Shown here in pieces: positions 44,721-59,026 of a DNA stretch of 64,000 nt (position 1 is its first letter; each line of letters starts with the position of its first letter). The translations under genes and the position numbers were made by a program. The notes under the pieces are model-generated. The model saw only the letters and a list, made by a program, of their open reading frames with translations, made no database searches and was not told the origin of the DNA. Where the stretch lies: the NCBI GenBank assembly GCA_944472155.2, contig OX235271.1:88859256-88923255 (forward strand), written 5' to 3'. The stretch is from Trichobilharzia szidati (Eukaryota; Platyhelminthes; Trematoda; Strigeidida; Schistosomatidae).

Positions 44721-45760
44721 TGACTCGAGAACCGAATGGATAGTGTATAAGCTTCGATCAGTGAGGTGAGATTTTTATCATTCCTTTAAGCCATGAGTTC
44801 TTTCGAGTGAACGGGAGAATGCAGGTAGTTACTGAACTAAAGACGAACGAAAGTACAGCTATCCAGGAGGTTCCTGGAACACAGACTATACAAAGACGTA
44901 AATCTTCAAGGAATAACCTTACCGTTGCCGTAACCAACAACTATAGGCTTTCATAATTTTGAACAAAATTGTACCGTCAAATATTTTATCTTTGACTTTA
45001 GGGCATCTTAGATGACATAGTACGGGGATCATGAACGAAATTTATACTTTAAGAGTACCACCTTTCAAAATGAGGCATTTACTTATGTCACCAGTTACTT
45101 ATACAGCTGATGTTGATATATTCAAAGATGTATCAAATGACTGAAAATATTCATCAGAAGGGGATTGGCAGGTAATTTAATTTTTTTATGTTCAAACCTC
45201 GAAGTTTGTCTGAGTGATATTGGAATGTGACCTTGAAAGGTATTTTGCGGGAATTCGACCCTTTGGTTTACCTTAGCGATAATGGATTCAGGTGTGTTAT
45301 AATAAGCATTAAGTATCTGTTTGTACTCTAAGTAGAATTCATTCGTATTTGCTTCTAGTATTCCGTTACTTAGAATGCTTCACCGATTAGCAACAACTTC
45401 CGACTCACTTATATATCTTCCAGTATTAAAGTTCGAAGGGTCCTAGAGTCCACTGAGATATGAGTAAAATCAGCAAGCAACCCAGTTTTCTCTCAAAAAT
45501 ATCAGGCTGAAAAGTAACCACAAATTTCTGTCTTTTGAAGTTTTCACATCTAATATTATCAATAGACTTTTACAGCTGAGTTTTTCGGCAAATACTTTCA
45601 AATCAATAAAAGTAAATTATAATTCAGGCCTTATAAGGCCTGAGTGTTGTCCAGCGCTTGTATTCTATTAAACGCTATAGTGGTTCGGTCTCACGACAGT
45701 TATATGTCCTAAATAATTAGGTATTTTCATCACGACCTAGTCATATTACGTAGTTTTTTT
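44721..45760. other. No feature recognised
   Basis: AT-rich intergenic sequence. Open frames are short and show no domain. Confidence 0.4.
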
Positions 45761-45764
45761 ATTC

Positions 45765-45985
45765 TTTTACGTTCTCAGTGGAACATAGGGCTTCAAACTA
45801 GAGCTTTGAAGTTTCAGTAGCAGTTCTGTTTATGCGGGTTGAAGTTGCTAGCCTAACGCCCAACCCTCCCTCTTTGTCGGGATTGTGACCGGCTCAGGGA
45901 GGTAAAAATGTGCGCCGGTCGGGGCTCGAACCCCGGACCACGTGCATGGTTGGCCAGCTCTCTACCGCTGAACCATCGACGCACT
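45765..45985 (-). mobile_element. tRNA-headed SINE, good cloverleaf
   Basis: Minus-strand head 45913-45985: acceptor arms GTGCGTC and GGCGCAC pair, box A is tggttcagcggtaga and box B gggttcgagcccc. The body runs on to 45765, ending near gtggaacatagggcttc, a motif also found at the RTE 3' ends at 52575 and 60390. It looks young, but the body after the head and its relatives at 4622, 49143 and 62283 show it is a SINE and not a tRNA gene. Confidence 0.75.
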
Positions 45986-46329
45986 TATTACGTAGTGGAA
46001 CAAATTAATCTTTACCGAGTAGTAATTACTACTCAGTGAAATGGCACTATAAGACTTAGAAGGAGTAGCTAAAATGAACAATGTGTGAATGCGTATATGC
46101 CACTACAGCCGACTGCTACATACCGCTAACAGTCCCCAACCAAAAGTACTTATGATCACATTTCTATCATCTTACTGATTGAAATATCAAGGTAAAACCC
46201 TGCACAGTTCAAGCTACCGATTAACTAAAAGCACCGAAAAATACTTAAAGTAAGGAACAAAACTTCAATAAATGGAAGTATGAAGAGGAAAGAATATTGA
46301 GGATTTGGTGGACCTGGAAGATGTCGAAG

Positions 46330-46700
46330 AGTAAATGCACCTACACCACTGAGAACGATTTTTAGCCATATCACCAACAGTCTCTACCCTTTGATTTCTT
46401 GCATCTCAAGGACGACGGTCAAGCAGTTTACGTCCTTCCCCCACACGCCTCACACCAACAGACAGACTTCATGGACTATGCCAGATTTTGATTTCTTTTT
46501 CGACCCGATCCCACTTTAGCTGACATCGCTCATCGATTAAGACAGCGGTTCGGCATGCGTATGACATGTCCTAGCCATCTAAATGGATGTAGCTTCACAA
46601 ATTCACTGACTGGACTTCTTTTCTGACCTATGAAATACCCCCTTCATTACGCAGCCAGCCAGTAACATAGGTTTGTGCCACGCTCTGATCTGGTTATCTT
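46330..46700. repeat. Dispersed repeat family member
   Basis: Related to 2155-2700 and 62560-62720: tgagaacgattt, tagccatatcaccaacagtc, catgtcctagccatct in the same order. No frame. Confidence 0.55.
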
Positions 46701-48151
46701 ATAGTTTGTTCCTAATCCTGGTAATATAGCTCATCAAGTTAGGTAGTGATACAGCAAGTGGGATAAATGACCCAACCTCCTCATGCGATGGAAGTTTGTA
46801 ACTCCCTAGACTATCTTACCAAAAATGTTGACATTGTCCACATGGTGATTCCATCTATCGTAGGCAATACTAGGACGGTATGAGTCAAATATTTAAAGTC
46901 CTTCCATATCCTCTGACCTGCACGATTAAAAAAACCACACAAATCTACGATGTGTACATCGGCGTTTCATCAAACTAAGTCTTAATGCTTCGAAGTAGCT
47001 TTTTCACTTGTAGGGATAGGGACGCACTTCTAACATTCCGAGACTACTTAAATATTTCAAAAGACTTTATAGTCAACATCTTCCAGTATGACTTTGTGGT
47101 CTGCTAGAAGATCCTTCTTTGTGAATTCAGATGACTTGAAGCTATTTATGAGCGGATATACATTATAGGGTTCACTAGAAATGTAGGGAGTCAACATCAT
47201 CGATGGATGCAAACAGATGTAGATATCGTTCAAGATAGCTCCCCACATGGTGTAACAAGTTTCTGATTATATTGCTCTCATTGATGAGGTGTACCTTACG
47301 GAGTCAAGTGCTGCCTTCAGATAAAAAGCAGGTAGTGTTGGGCACCGGTAAACTTTCTTGTGTTCCAAGATCTAAGAAAGTGGAAGTAACTAGTTAAAAT
47401 ACCCAGTTTCAGATTTGAAATGTGTCTTTTTCTAACCACCTTGCTGTTTCCTAGCTTCAGTTAGGCGGCGTATGACTAGTAATTGTAGAAATTTAAATAC
47501 TAAATTCGTCAAAGTAATTTCTGTGCTTATTGCTTGAAGAACTACATTTTCGAAGATCAGAACAACTGTAATTAAACTAAAACCCAATTTCAAGATAGGA
47601 TAATTTTATTTGACATAGCACACGGTGACACAGAATTATTTATTTACTCATGGCATTTTAATCGCAATTTATTTCTCATAAACGCATCATGGTACTTATT
47701 TTCTAAACTTATAATCCCAAAAACATGCAATAGCAATAACCCAACACCAATTCTGGAAATATGGTAAATTTGTCTACCAACAGAATCAATGGATAAAAAA
47801 TATTATTATGCAAACTATATCAGGAAGTTATGTGGGTACTTTGATATAAGGAATAAATTGTGCTCCAAATGCTATCAGTAAACAATTATATCGTCCTACT
47901 TTTAGAATTAGTAATTCATACCATTGGCCTGTGCATATGATTGAATCTGAGATATCAGGCTTAAAGTGAAGACACTGAAGTCAAACTGCAGCAACAAAAT
48001 CCAAGTGTCTGTACTCTTCAATACCTAGAGCTTCGTAACAAAGATCAGAATTTAGATTTCTACTCAAAGAGTTTGCAACTGTTTTCTCTTCTTTTCAGTG
48101 AAACTATTGTCATAACACATCATTCTGTCGATTCTACTCAACACAGATACC
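46701..48151. other. Intergenic region upstream of centrin-3
   Basis: No gene seen. The segment at 47845-47885 (aataaattgtgctccaaatg, then ctatcagtaaacaatta) resembles the loop of the palindrome at 49981-50115. The centrin-3 promoter should lie near the end of this stretch, but no defined element can be picked out. Confidence 0.4.
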
Positions 48152-51100
48152 ATGTTTCGTAAATACAATTAATTGCTGTTATTTTTATTTTCTATAGGTA
48201 TTCCAGATAACATTCGACGTCGTAAACGAAGAGAACTTACTCCAGAACAAAAACAGGAAATTGTTGAGGCTTTCGATCTTTTTGATACAGATAAAGATCA
48301 GGAGATCAGTTATTATGAATTCAAGGTAAATATAAATTTAATTCTAACAATTAATCCTTTATATGTATAGGTTGCACTTCGAGCACTTGGGTTCGAATTG
48401 AAAAAGCAAGAGGTATTGAAAACTTTAGAAGATTATAATATCAAGGAAGATTCTGGAAAACTTCGATTTGAAGATTTTAATGAAATAGGTGAGAATGACT
48501 TCTTTCAAAAAACTTACCCACTGCTAGATTTCTGAATTGAGTGTAAAAAAAATCACTAATTTAAAACTTCATCTATGATCTATATTGTTTCTAAAGATAT
48601 TATTTCTCAAATGTACGGTAGAAAGATTGTCTAGTCCACTAATTTGACAAATTAATCAGGATATATAATATTGGTGTCAAAAATTTATAGATGTGGATTG
48701 TATAGCTAAGGAAAATGAATTCACCGGGAAGGGTCTTTTCGCTGAACTACTTGTTTTGTTTTCATTATTGTCTGGATGAGGATTATTCGTCAATTAAAAA
48801 GTTTTTGACAGGATTTTGGCCAAGTTGATTATGAAATTGGCTTTCAACTAATTGGTCTTAAGGTTACAGCCGTATCCACCTACCTTCTCCTACACCGTCA
48901 GATATTATCATAAACTCTCCCACAAGAGGTATGAGTCATAGATCAGTACAGAGTAGATGAGTTACAACAATTCTGTATTATTATTTAGTCATATACAGAA
49001 ATAGTTTTTGGTGACAATAACATTGTGAAGATGTTCACTGGTTGACAGCTGGTTTACCAACGGAAGTATTACCTGAATTGGTCAAGTAAAACTTTGGCAA
49101 GTTATTTTTCACCTTACAGATTACTTTATTTTTTTATATTTTTGATTACAGCTTGATGCCACACCGTATTTTTGGTACAAGCATGGAATTTTCAGCGTGG
49201 ATATCGGTAGCCCAATTTTGCAGGCCGACCATTGATATCGAGTGTGCGTCGGCAGGGAATCGAAACCCGGACCATATGCATGGTCGGCGAGAGTCCTAAC
49301 CACTGTGCCACCGACGCTGTAGAGATAAGGTGACCAGTATCAACCAGATGGTCAGTTATTCAGCACCTTATAATCCTACTTCCATCAAATCGTAACCATG
49401 AAGGAGAGCGTTCTTGTGGCTTTTTGGATAAAACTGGCATTGGAAGACCACGTTAGCTAGCTCCATAGGAGAAGGTGAATTGGTAGACACACACACAGAC
49501 TTCGTCAGCTGCGGAATCTTGTCCTTCAGGTTATTTAGCAGTGATGGTTGACTAGAAAACACTATTCTTAGGGACGCTACAACGAAGGTCCTTTTCAAGG
49601 GACTATGAGATCCTCCTTTTAGGGATGTCAGCAACTGAGTCACCTTTGAATTCAAGATTAATAGGTAGCATTTCTTGGGCACAGAAGTTACATTATAACG
49701 CATAGGTTTTAACTGCATCTGCGAAAACGTTCGTTCAACTACTTCTTTCATGGTCCTAATTCGTCTGTACTAAACTGCAAATAAAGTTCTGAATAAATGT
49801 GTTTACACATCAAGAAAAGCATTGTGAATTTAACCTAGAAAATTTATTTTAGATTCAATCAGAAATTAGCCTCTTTTTGACCACTAAATAAAAGAATCAT
49901 ATTCTTTAGTTTTGAATGATTATTATTATCATTATTATAGATATAAGAATAAAACTTGTGCACTGTGGTAGAGTATGATTCCATTATGGGTAAAATTTGT
50001 TTTGATAGTCTCACAATGATTATGATTATGAGCAATAAATTGTGCTCGAAACGTCATCAGTAAACATTATTGTATAACATTGTGAGATTATCAAAACAAA
50101 TTTTACCCATAATGGTATTATTATTATTATAGGCTTGAAAAGATTGGACACTGGCTAGTAATTAGTGTCATGCGTCTAGTCTTTCGTTTGGCGCGGATTG
50201 AATCCTATCAGTGGAAAGTTTGCAGCGTGGCCACCATGCTAGGTGACTCGCCATCAAAGTGTACTCTGAAGTGTTTTTATTGGACAGTTGGAGGCAATCG
50301 GTAGGAAGTCTTGAACCTAGGTTTCGTGCTTCTTGACAATCACCAATCAGAAAGGGGTGTCTGCATTCTTGGAGGAAATCGTGTCCCTTCTGAGATTCGA
50401 ACCCGTGTCATCCAGTGCTGCATTCAGAGACGTTATCACTGAGAATTGTCTTTTTAATAATGCATTTTCACAACTTTATACCATATGCGTTTACCGTCCG
50501 TTGTCTTGTCAGTACGTCCCAGCACTGCTTATTACCAGCCTTGAGGAGGTTTTCACTTGGAAAATGATTCGAAGTAATATCACTAAATGCTATGAACATA
50601 TGCTATTCTTCTGTATTTAGTCAGCCTTAGTTGGTAAATTAATGCCAATTACTTCATTTGATTGGATAGTAATATATACATCAAAATGTCATTGCTTCCA
50701 AGTTGAATGCTTTTAACAAAAATGACTACCTAAGTAGCAGTTGTAATGTTAAGTAAAGTAGTAAGCTAGTTAGTAAAACTTGGCCACCAGGATAGTTTGT
50801 AATTGTATATTAGGTAAATCACATAACGAAACTGTATCATTTACTAAATGACGTTTTGAACTCCGTTTATTGTCCAGAATCAGGTCATAATTAGGGAATA
50901 AATTCCGTTTCCAAGTATAGGTTTTGTAGGGAATTTTTGTTTGATTGGTTGGAGGATCTCATCATGAGCTGACATCGGTTAAAGAACAATTGGAAAACCT
51001 GCAAGGAGAACTGGACAGCTGTTTTGTCCTAGCTCATCGGGACTCTTCACCAGTACGCATCCACCGCCAGGGTTCGAACCCAGGACCTTCTGGTTACAAG

Positions 51101-54100
51101 GCGAGCTCGTAGATGATGTCAGCTCATGATGAAATCCTCCAACAAATTCTGTTTTAATTTCCTCTATGTAATATATTTAGTAAATAAATGAACTACTATG
51201 GAAAAGTAATTTTGGGTTTGAATTTCGCATATTACCCTTTCGTTTCTTTTAAATTTTTAGTAACAGATATGATTTTGGATAGAGATCCTGTCACAGAATT
51301 GGTTCGTGCCTTTAAATTATTCGATGAAGATGATACTGGGAAAATTACTTATCGTAATTTAAAGAAGATTTCCAGGTAAATTGTCGTCTTGTTTTCTCTT
51401 GTTGCTTTTTTCATATTATTATAATTATTATTACTGGTACAAAATCAATGACTTCTTCTAACACTGACTACTGTTTCATAAAACAGAAGCAAATAAAAGA
51501 TCAGCAAAAGTGATAATAGAGTTTGTCATAGAATTCCCTCCCGCCCACACACTTTAGTTATATTCCTAGACCTTTAAATAAGTTATAAATGAACCCATAG
51601 AATACAGGATTCAGTAGAATACCTTGTAATCTCAGATACTCTCTAATTTATATTGGTAGTCTTTAAGGCGAGAATGGCTGGAATGTTGCTCACTGCAAGC
51701 TGTCTTCTCTAAAAAATATTCAAGAATAATGACATTCCCATTTCCATATAATTTACAACCACCATTTCAATGATTTCTTCAGTTTCAGTCACATACAGGA
51801 GGTTCTATGGTCAAAATGAATATCCATGATTCAATCATTGTATTCTTTCAAACTTCCTCTTATATATATATATATATGCCATCATGTTTAATAGCAATAA
51901 GTTGTTTTCGAAACAGTATCAATAAATAATACAATATTGTGTACTTTATAATATAGCCTAGTATATTAAAAATTCTCTTTCTCACTTTACCGTTGTATTT
52001 ATCAGGCGAAATGTTAGAATATGTGTGTCACAGTCACTTGCCTGATGATGAGTGAATTTCATTTCTTGAACAAGTTGTATGTGAAGTAGTCTGATTTTCT
52101 GTGCAATTTCACCATTGCCCTTGTATTTCTCTAAAATGTTTTCATCAGAATCGTACTACTTATAAGTAGTTAGAAGTATATGTACTCAAATTTTGTATAT
52201 ATAAAATATCGCTTTATCAGCACAAACACATCCCTACTAAACTGTTTGTCTAAAATTTAGTCGTATTTCGATAAGAGCTTGTTGTTTTACTTCATTTGTT
52301 ATCCGATTTGTTAACAATAAATGAATTATTTTTGTTTAATTTGTTGTACAAGTAGAAAAAGGGCCGAAAATGTTAATGTATCCGAAAGAAATTACTAATT
52401 TTCCCATTATATTTGTATATAATTATCAATACATTATGATCATAAAATATATATAATTAGCTACTAATTGTTAAATAGCATTTCATTAAGTTTCGCTTGT
52501 TTAACTTGTTATAGTCATAGTCCTATCTATTATTTAGAAGCAATTATTATTATTACTATTCTCTTCGGTTCAGAATGGAACATAGGGCTTACACAACACA
52601 TCTTTATTTCACTTTGTTCTCTGTAGTCTTCTTTAGGTATCTCCATGATTGTGCATAAGCTTTGATCTGCTCTTCACACGACCTCCTCCATATCACTCTT
52701 GGGCCCACGCCCCACTTGTCGTTTCCTATTCGATTCCCATTCTAGAGCCTAGAACGTGATGTTATTTAACGATCTCCTCAGCGTGTATTTAAGCCATCTC
52801 CACTTCCTTATCCATATTTGTTGGGCGACAGGTTCTTGGTTGGTTCGTTATCTACTAGAGTTCCTTACTGCTTATCCTCTCTGTCCACCTGATGTTCACT
52901 ATTGAGAGAGGACAAGCAGCTGTTGATGAAAGTCTGCAGCCTTTTGGAAATACTTTTCGTGTCGCATGCACCAATTCTGTGAACAATATAGAAGAACTGA
53001 CTAATTTGACTTTAGTTGCAGAACTATTTATGGAACCTTCTCACCCATTTACTATAAATACACGAATGTACAGCCTATTTGATGACTTCGTCGAAAAGAA
53101 AATTTTCTTCACTGCAGCCGTCTTTTCATTATTCCCTATGATCAAATGTGTATATTCCGTGACTTTTGATTTCCTGAATAATAATTGTTTCCTTCCGTGA
53201 AGGCATTGGTTGAGGATAGCCCTATATCACGAATTGACAGAGTTACAGTTCACGGGTCATTCAATTCCAGCCTAAGTGGCTGAATGGTCAACCAGCTTGC
53301 CGGCGTAATCTAAAGGTCCTGAGTTCGATTCCTGGCGGGTTCGCAGGTGCTTACTGCCGAAGAGTCCCAGACTGGGACGAAACAGCCATCTAGTGCCCCC
53401 TTGTCTTCAGGGATCTCTAACTGATGTTTATTTATGACTAAATCCACATTGAAATTCTTCCTGTGATGTTGCATAGCTTGTTGTCGTGCTTAAGCGCACC
53501 TCTTTCAAATGCAGAAAAGTGATAAGCCTTAAACCTTTTATAAACCGAAGTAACATTTCATAGGAATAAAATCATAGACAAGTGAAGTGTGTTTGATAAA
53601 TAACCAAACCGATTAGCGGTTGCATTACATCACACTGAGGAGAGGAAAATTCATTGAAAATCAAGTTAGCTAAACTCCCATCGAAAACAATGAAAGTAGT
53701 TGTGATGTTGTTGTTTTTTTTCTTCATAAAATTGAAAACAAATGATGAATCATATTGGTATAACAACTGTGTTAAACCGACCTCTTATAGTTTATATGTT
53801 TGACAATTGAAATACATTTTTAACATTTGAAGACAGATAAGAAAATAGTAGATTTTATGCACTTTAGGAAAGTTGGACACCAAACGTTCTCTCTCTGAGA
53901 TAAGTTTCAGACATGTTATGTACAGTGTTACCATAGCACTGTTATGTGAGACAAAACAGTTATGAAATAAACAAACTTGTTACTTGTTCACGTTCTGTGA
54001 CATTAAGAGATAAGACCTTAGTTACTAAATCTCTTGCCTGTATGTTTTAGGTAAAGTTCATTAGTAATAAGATTTAATTATATTCTTGATATGATTTTAA

Positions 54101-57100
54101 TTGTCTCCAGCTCATCATTCATCTCCCTCTCTCTCTCTCTCTCTTTGAATCATCTTCAACAAGTATTGTTTGTAAGCCTAAATTACTAGATAATATATCT
54201 TATATACTTCGAGAAGTTGTTTATTTCAACATGTTTATATCGGTTGGAGTTCATAAGCAGCGGGATAACCCTCAGACCAAAAGGAAGTCGAAGTCAATGA
54301 GAATACATCTGGAAGTTGGTATTAGATGGTTGTAGGCAATCGGCGACAGGAAGCCTTGGACCTAGGTTCCGTGCTAGGAGGTGGCACTCACACCAGTCAG
54401 CAAGGCGTATCTGCAACCTCGAAAAGACTCATGTACCTTCTGAGATTCGAACCCGCGTCACCCAGTGCTGCAGTCAGAGATGTGACCACATTGCAAGCTT
54501 GACTGATAGAATTCCGTCTGCAATGAAGATAGGACTAGACATATTACACTAGTTACTGACTAGTGTCCAATCAAAAACATCTCGAAGTAGATTACACCAA
54601 CAAATATATTACTTAATACTCTATTTTCCATTTGTAGGTTTAATAATTTCTATAAATTAATTCCTAAAAAGAGTTATTTTGTTCAGTAAGCTGATAAGTC
54701 TTTAAGATACATTGTGTCAGTGGAAAATGATGTAATAAAAATTTTCTTCACTGGTAACTGTTTAAGCATTTATGAATCTACCAATGATCGTTTCTTGCTG
54801 GCGCCATCGTGGCGTCAGCCTTACTTTCAAACGTCAGATTTACAAATGCTTCGGTGCACACACAGTCTTGCTTTACGTCTGTCAAACGCGTGGCCTCTCT
54901 GAGCTGAGGATGTGTGGTGACTCTGAGTATTAGATCATCACTGCCTTCGTGGAATTGCCAACATCCACTGGAATCATCATTTAAGTAATTCAGTGGTGGC
55001 GTGTGTTTGTAAATAGTGGAGATTGTCATTCATTAAGTGTTGTCATCTTGGAATAAAAGGTTTGGTAGCTACGGATGTCATCCCAGAGGCTCCCATACTG
55101 CTCACTGTTCGCTAGCTCTGAGACTGGGTGGTCAGCCTATGACATGGTGCTGTGGGATTAGTAGTATTAGCGCGCTGCAACATTCTGGGCGGGGTCCAAT
55201 AGGTAATTTGAGTCAGTAGCTTGAGACGTTATCAGATATAGTTCGAATGGTATTCAGTGTCGAACATACTACAGGAATGAACCATCCTTTGAATGATATG
55301 GACAAGTATGCTTGCTTACTTGCTTTCTGGATGTTGTCCGTAATTTGCCCTCTCCCTATTCTCCTTATATGTTGCTTTATTTTATTTTTGTTGCGTGTGT
55401 GGCACATCTTTTGGTGCCCATATTGTATCATGTTTACTATTATCTAACAAGTGCAGTTCAGTGTCCTAATGAAGTGAAAAATAAACCTTTTTAGATATTG
55501 ATATCTTGGAGTCTGTAAATGATAACTACCTCTATGTACTTTAAAAAGATAAAGTTTATTGTATGTAAATAAGTTTGAGTATTCCTTAAAAGTCTCACAA
55601 ACAAAAATAATTAGAAAACAAAAAAGAGGTACACTTTAATATTTCTTTTTTCACATTCAGGTCGAGAAAAAATGACGCTATACAACACACGTTTTCTTTA
55701 TATTTGTATACCTCTTTTACAATAACTTACTACCATTATCTAACTTGATTATCTATAGGCGCTTTTTATCGATGGAAAAAATCAAGGAAAGTAGGAAACT
55801 TTATAGTTGTATATAACAACCTGATATTCTTTCATTTTTAGAATGTTTATTGATGTTAAGAGGTTACGTAACAGAAATCTCTTCCCTCAATTACAACTGG
55901 ACTACGCATGTGCGTCAATGGTCCAATTATAATATGCTTGCCAACGACACATGTAGTTTGGGTTCGACTCCTGGTTGGCACACTCCTCTCCGTCGCCTAG
56001 TTTGCTATCCGGTAGCGGTCCAGGAAAAGAGCTTCAAAATAAGGGAGAGGAATGGCTAAATATTTCATGCTACTCGCAAATATGCCTCATCTTTTAACGA
56101 AGTTATTGCTGAAGATGTCATCAAGCCTATTGATTAAAACCTCCACGAACAAATGCCACAGAGGGAAGAATATTAAACGGTGCCCATCATTATCCTAAGT
56201 TATAAGTCTTTTCTTTATATCAGACATTATGAATATTTATAGGTCATGGCATAGCTCTTCTTATTACTGTTCACTGGTGACTAGTAGTAGGATTTAGGAC
56301 CCTGGCTTTTGTCCTATTTGATGATCATCAGCTGGATGTATTTTCCCCCGGTGAGTGGTGGGGAGACTTGAACCCACTAACAACGCTTTCAAACGCCAAA
56401 GCATCACCCATTGATCCACATCTCTTGTAACAGATATGATTTGAAACTACTTAATCTTGCTTGTGATTTCCCATTGATGTATCTGATTACACTGATCAGC
56501 TTCGTTTTAGTGTGTAGAACGAAACATGCGCCTAGGATTCTATTGCTAGCCACCACCAGACAAGTAGTTCTAACTTCTTAATCGTGGTTATATCGAGGCA
56601 TCTGTTCAAGGAGGTCATATATCCAAATGAAGCTGATCAATGCCCCCAGATATATCAATGAGAAATCACAAGCATGATTAAACAATAGTTATCATATTTC
56701 CTTTAGGTGTTTTGACAAAGTACTGTGTGAATCATTTTGAGATCCATAAAATCTGCATTCACTTGCTTGCATTAAAACTGTTAAACAGCCTACATGTATT
56801 CTTCAAGATATTTTGATTTATTGTGATTGGCCCTTTGTAGCAATGTATCACAGTCACATATGTCGTTTACTGACTAATATTTTCAATAAATTTTCGTGTT
56901 TGTAATCTATCTATCATATGGTTATTATCAGGGTAACAATTATTTCTAAAAACAGCGTTCGCTCTATATTGGTTGAAAATGGTTTCATATTTATGTTGAC
57001 GTGAAATACATTCGGCATTTTTGTAACTACTTGTTAGTAGTGTGTTGCGTAAAGCAAAATAATTCAGATTTGTTCACCCTTTTAAATGTATTACCACTGT

Positions 57101-58991
57101 CCGATTTTTACTGTCTCTTGACGTATAAAATGAATAAAAACGTTTTCTTGGAATGCATAATACCTTTATCATGTAATTACCACCAATCATATTGAATGTG
57201 CGCATTACATGATTGTGAAGTTTATCCTTTCAGTAGATTGAAGCTGGGACAAAGTTTCACCGTATTTTCAAAAAAACTAAACTTCTAATCGACTACTTGG
57301 CTAATCATTCTTTAAAATTACGAGACTTGTTATGTAACGTAATGGTATTTGACACAGCCTATTGACATTTTTACTTGATCACAGGGAAACTGCAGTGTCA
57401 ATCGAGAATAGAGCAAGAGTGAGTGAGTGAGTGGATTGTCTAACAAATCACCACCAACCACTGGTTCATTTTATCTAAATCAGTGTATACTGATCAACAT
57501 TAGTGTTCACCAGTGTTTGGAATCTAAGCGTGACTTAAAAACCAGTTTCAACGGTGCATTTTAATTGAATTTACATATAGTTCTCCAATGTCACAACTGG
57601 AAATTATCAGTTTCTCTATACCAGTTCAAGAAAGGTTAACTCATTAAACTACCAAAGAAGGACGACCTAGTTAGTAGGCCTCTGCAGGAACTGGTGTGGA
57701 ATAATGCTCTTGTCCACGCCAAGTAAAATACTAAGTCGTGTCACCTTGTAGAGAATAAAAGATGCACTGGATGTGCAGAACTCCACCGACCAGAACATAC
57801 TGGATTCAAGAAAGGTAAATCATGTACTGATCAAATTGCAACTATACGCATCATCATCATCGAAAAGAGCATAGAATGGTAGTCAAATATCTACCTCAAT
57901 TTCATCAACTTCGAAAAGGCCTTTGAGAGCGTTGACCACGGGATAATTTGAAGACTACTTCAACCCACTACGGTGTGCCTTAAGTCTTTATCAACCTCAT
58001 TCAACAGCTATATGACAATGGCACGTATCGGGTGATCCACAACGGAAAACTCAGTAAAGCCTTTGATGTAAAGACATTAGTCAGACAAGGCTGACTACTA
58101 CTACTACTACCGATGATATTCCTAATTGTGGTGGACTGGATTATGTGGAAAACTGTGAGTAGCGAGAAGACAGAGATAGTCTAGACCGATAAGAAGGGTT
58201 TAGAAGATCTGGATTTCGCGGATGGTTTATGTTTAATCTCACGCAAACTCGAAACTATACAGGTGAAAACCAACAAGTTGGCTGAAGAAGCAGAGAAGAC
58301 AAGACTTCAAGTGAAAAGAAGAGAGAAGATGGAAGTGATAAAGATAACCACCACCACCACTTATCTAGTCAGCATCCTTTCAACTACAGTCGACAGTGTG
58401 AGGATGTTGAAGCCAGCCATGGTCGTAAAGGCAAGGCAGATCTTCATCACTCTGGAATCAGTTAAGGAACTCCTCTTCACTCAGCATAAGGAACAAGATT
58501 TGGATTTCCAATATCAATGTTAAGCCAGTCCTTCTATATGGGAGTCAGAAACTTGGCGCGTGCATCACGTAAAGCATTTCCAAGAGGCTGTAGATTATTT
58601 TATCAAGAGCTGCCTTCTCTTGCTCTATATTGAATTTCATATTGGCAGAAAGAATTAGAAACAAAAAAAAACCTCTTGTAACGAATCAACCAAGAACCTA
58701 TTGCTCAACAAGTATTCTTTCCGCTTCATTACACTAGCCTGCTAACTCATTATCGAAGCTTATGATATGCTAAGTCCTTTTATCATACTATTCTAATTCT
58801 ATGCATCTTCTTTTGTCTTCTCACTTCCTGTCTTGCCCTATAGATATGGTTCTTCTTTATATGTCTTCATATTTTTGAGTGTCATATCACTTCTAACCTA
58901 TATATGGGTACATTACCATATTTGACTTGTATTCAGTCAATCAACTTATAAGTTTATCATCCACTAAAATTTATTCCTATCCCACATAGAA

Positions 58992-59026
<35 letters not shown>

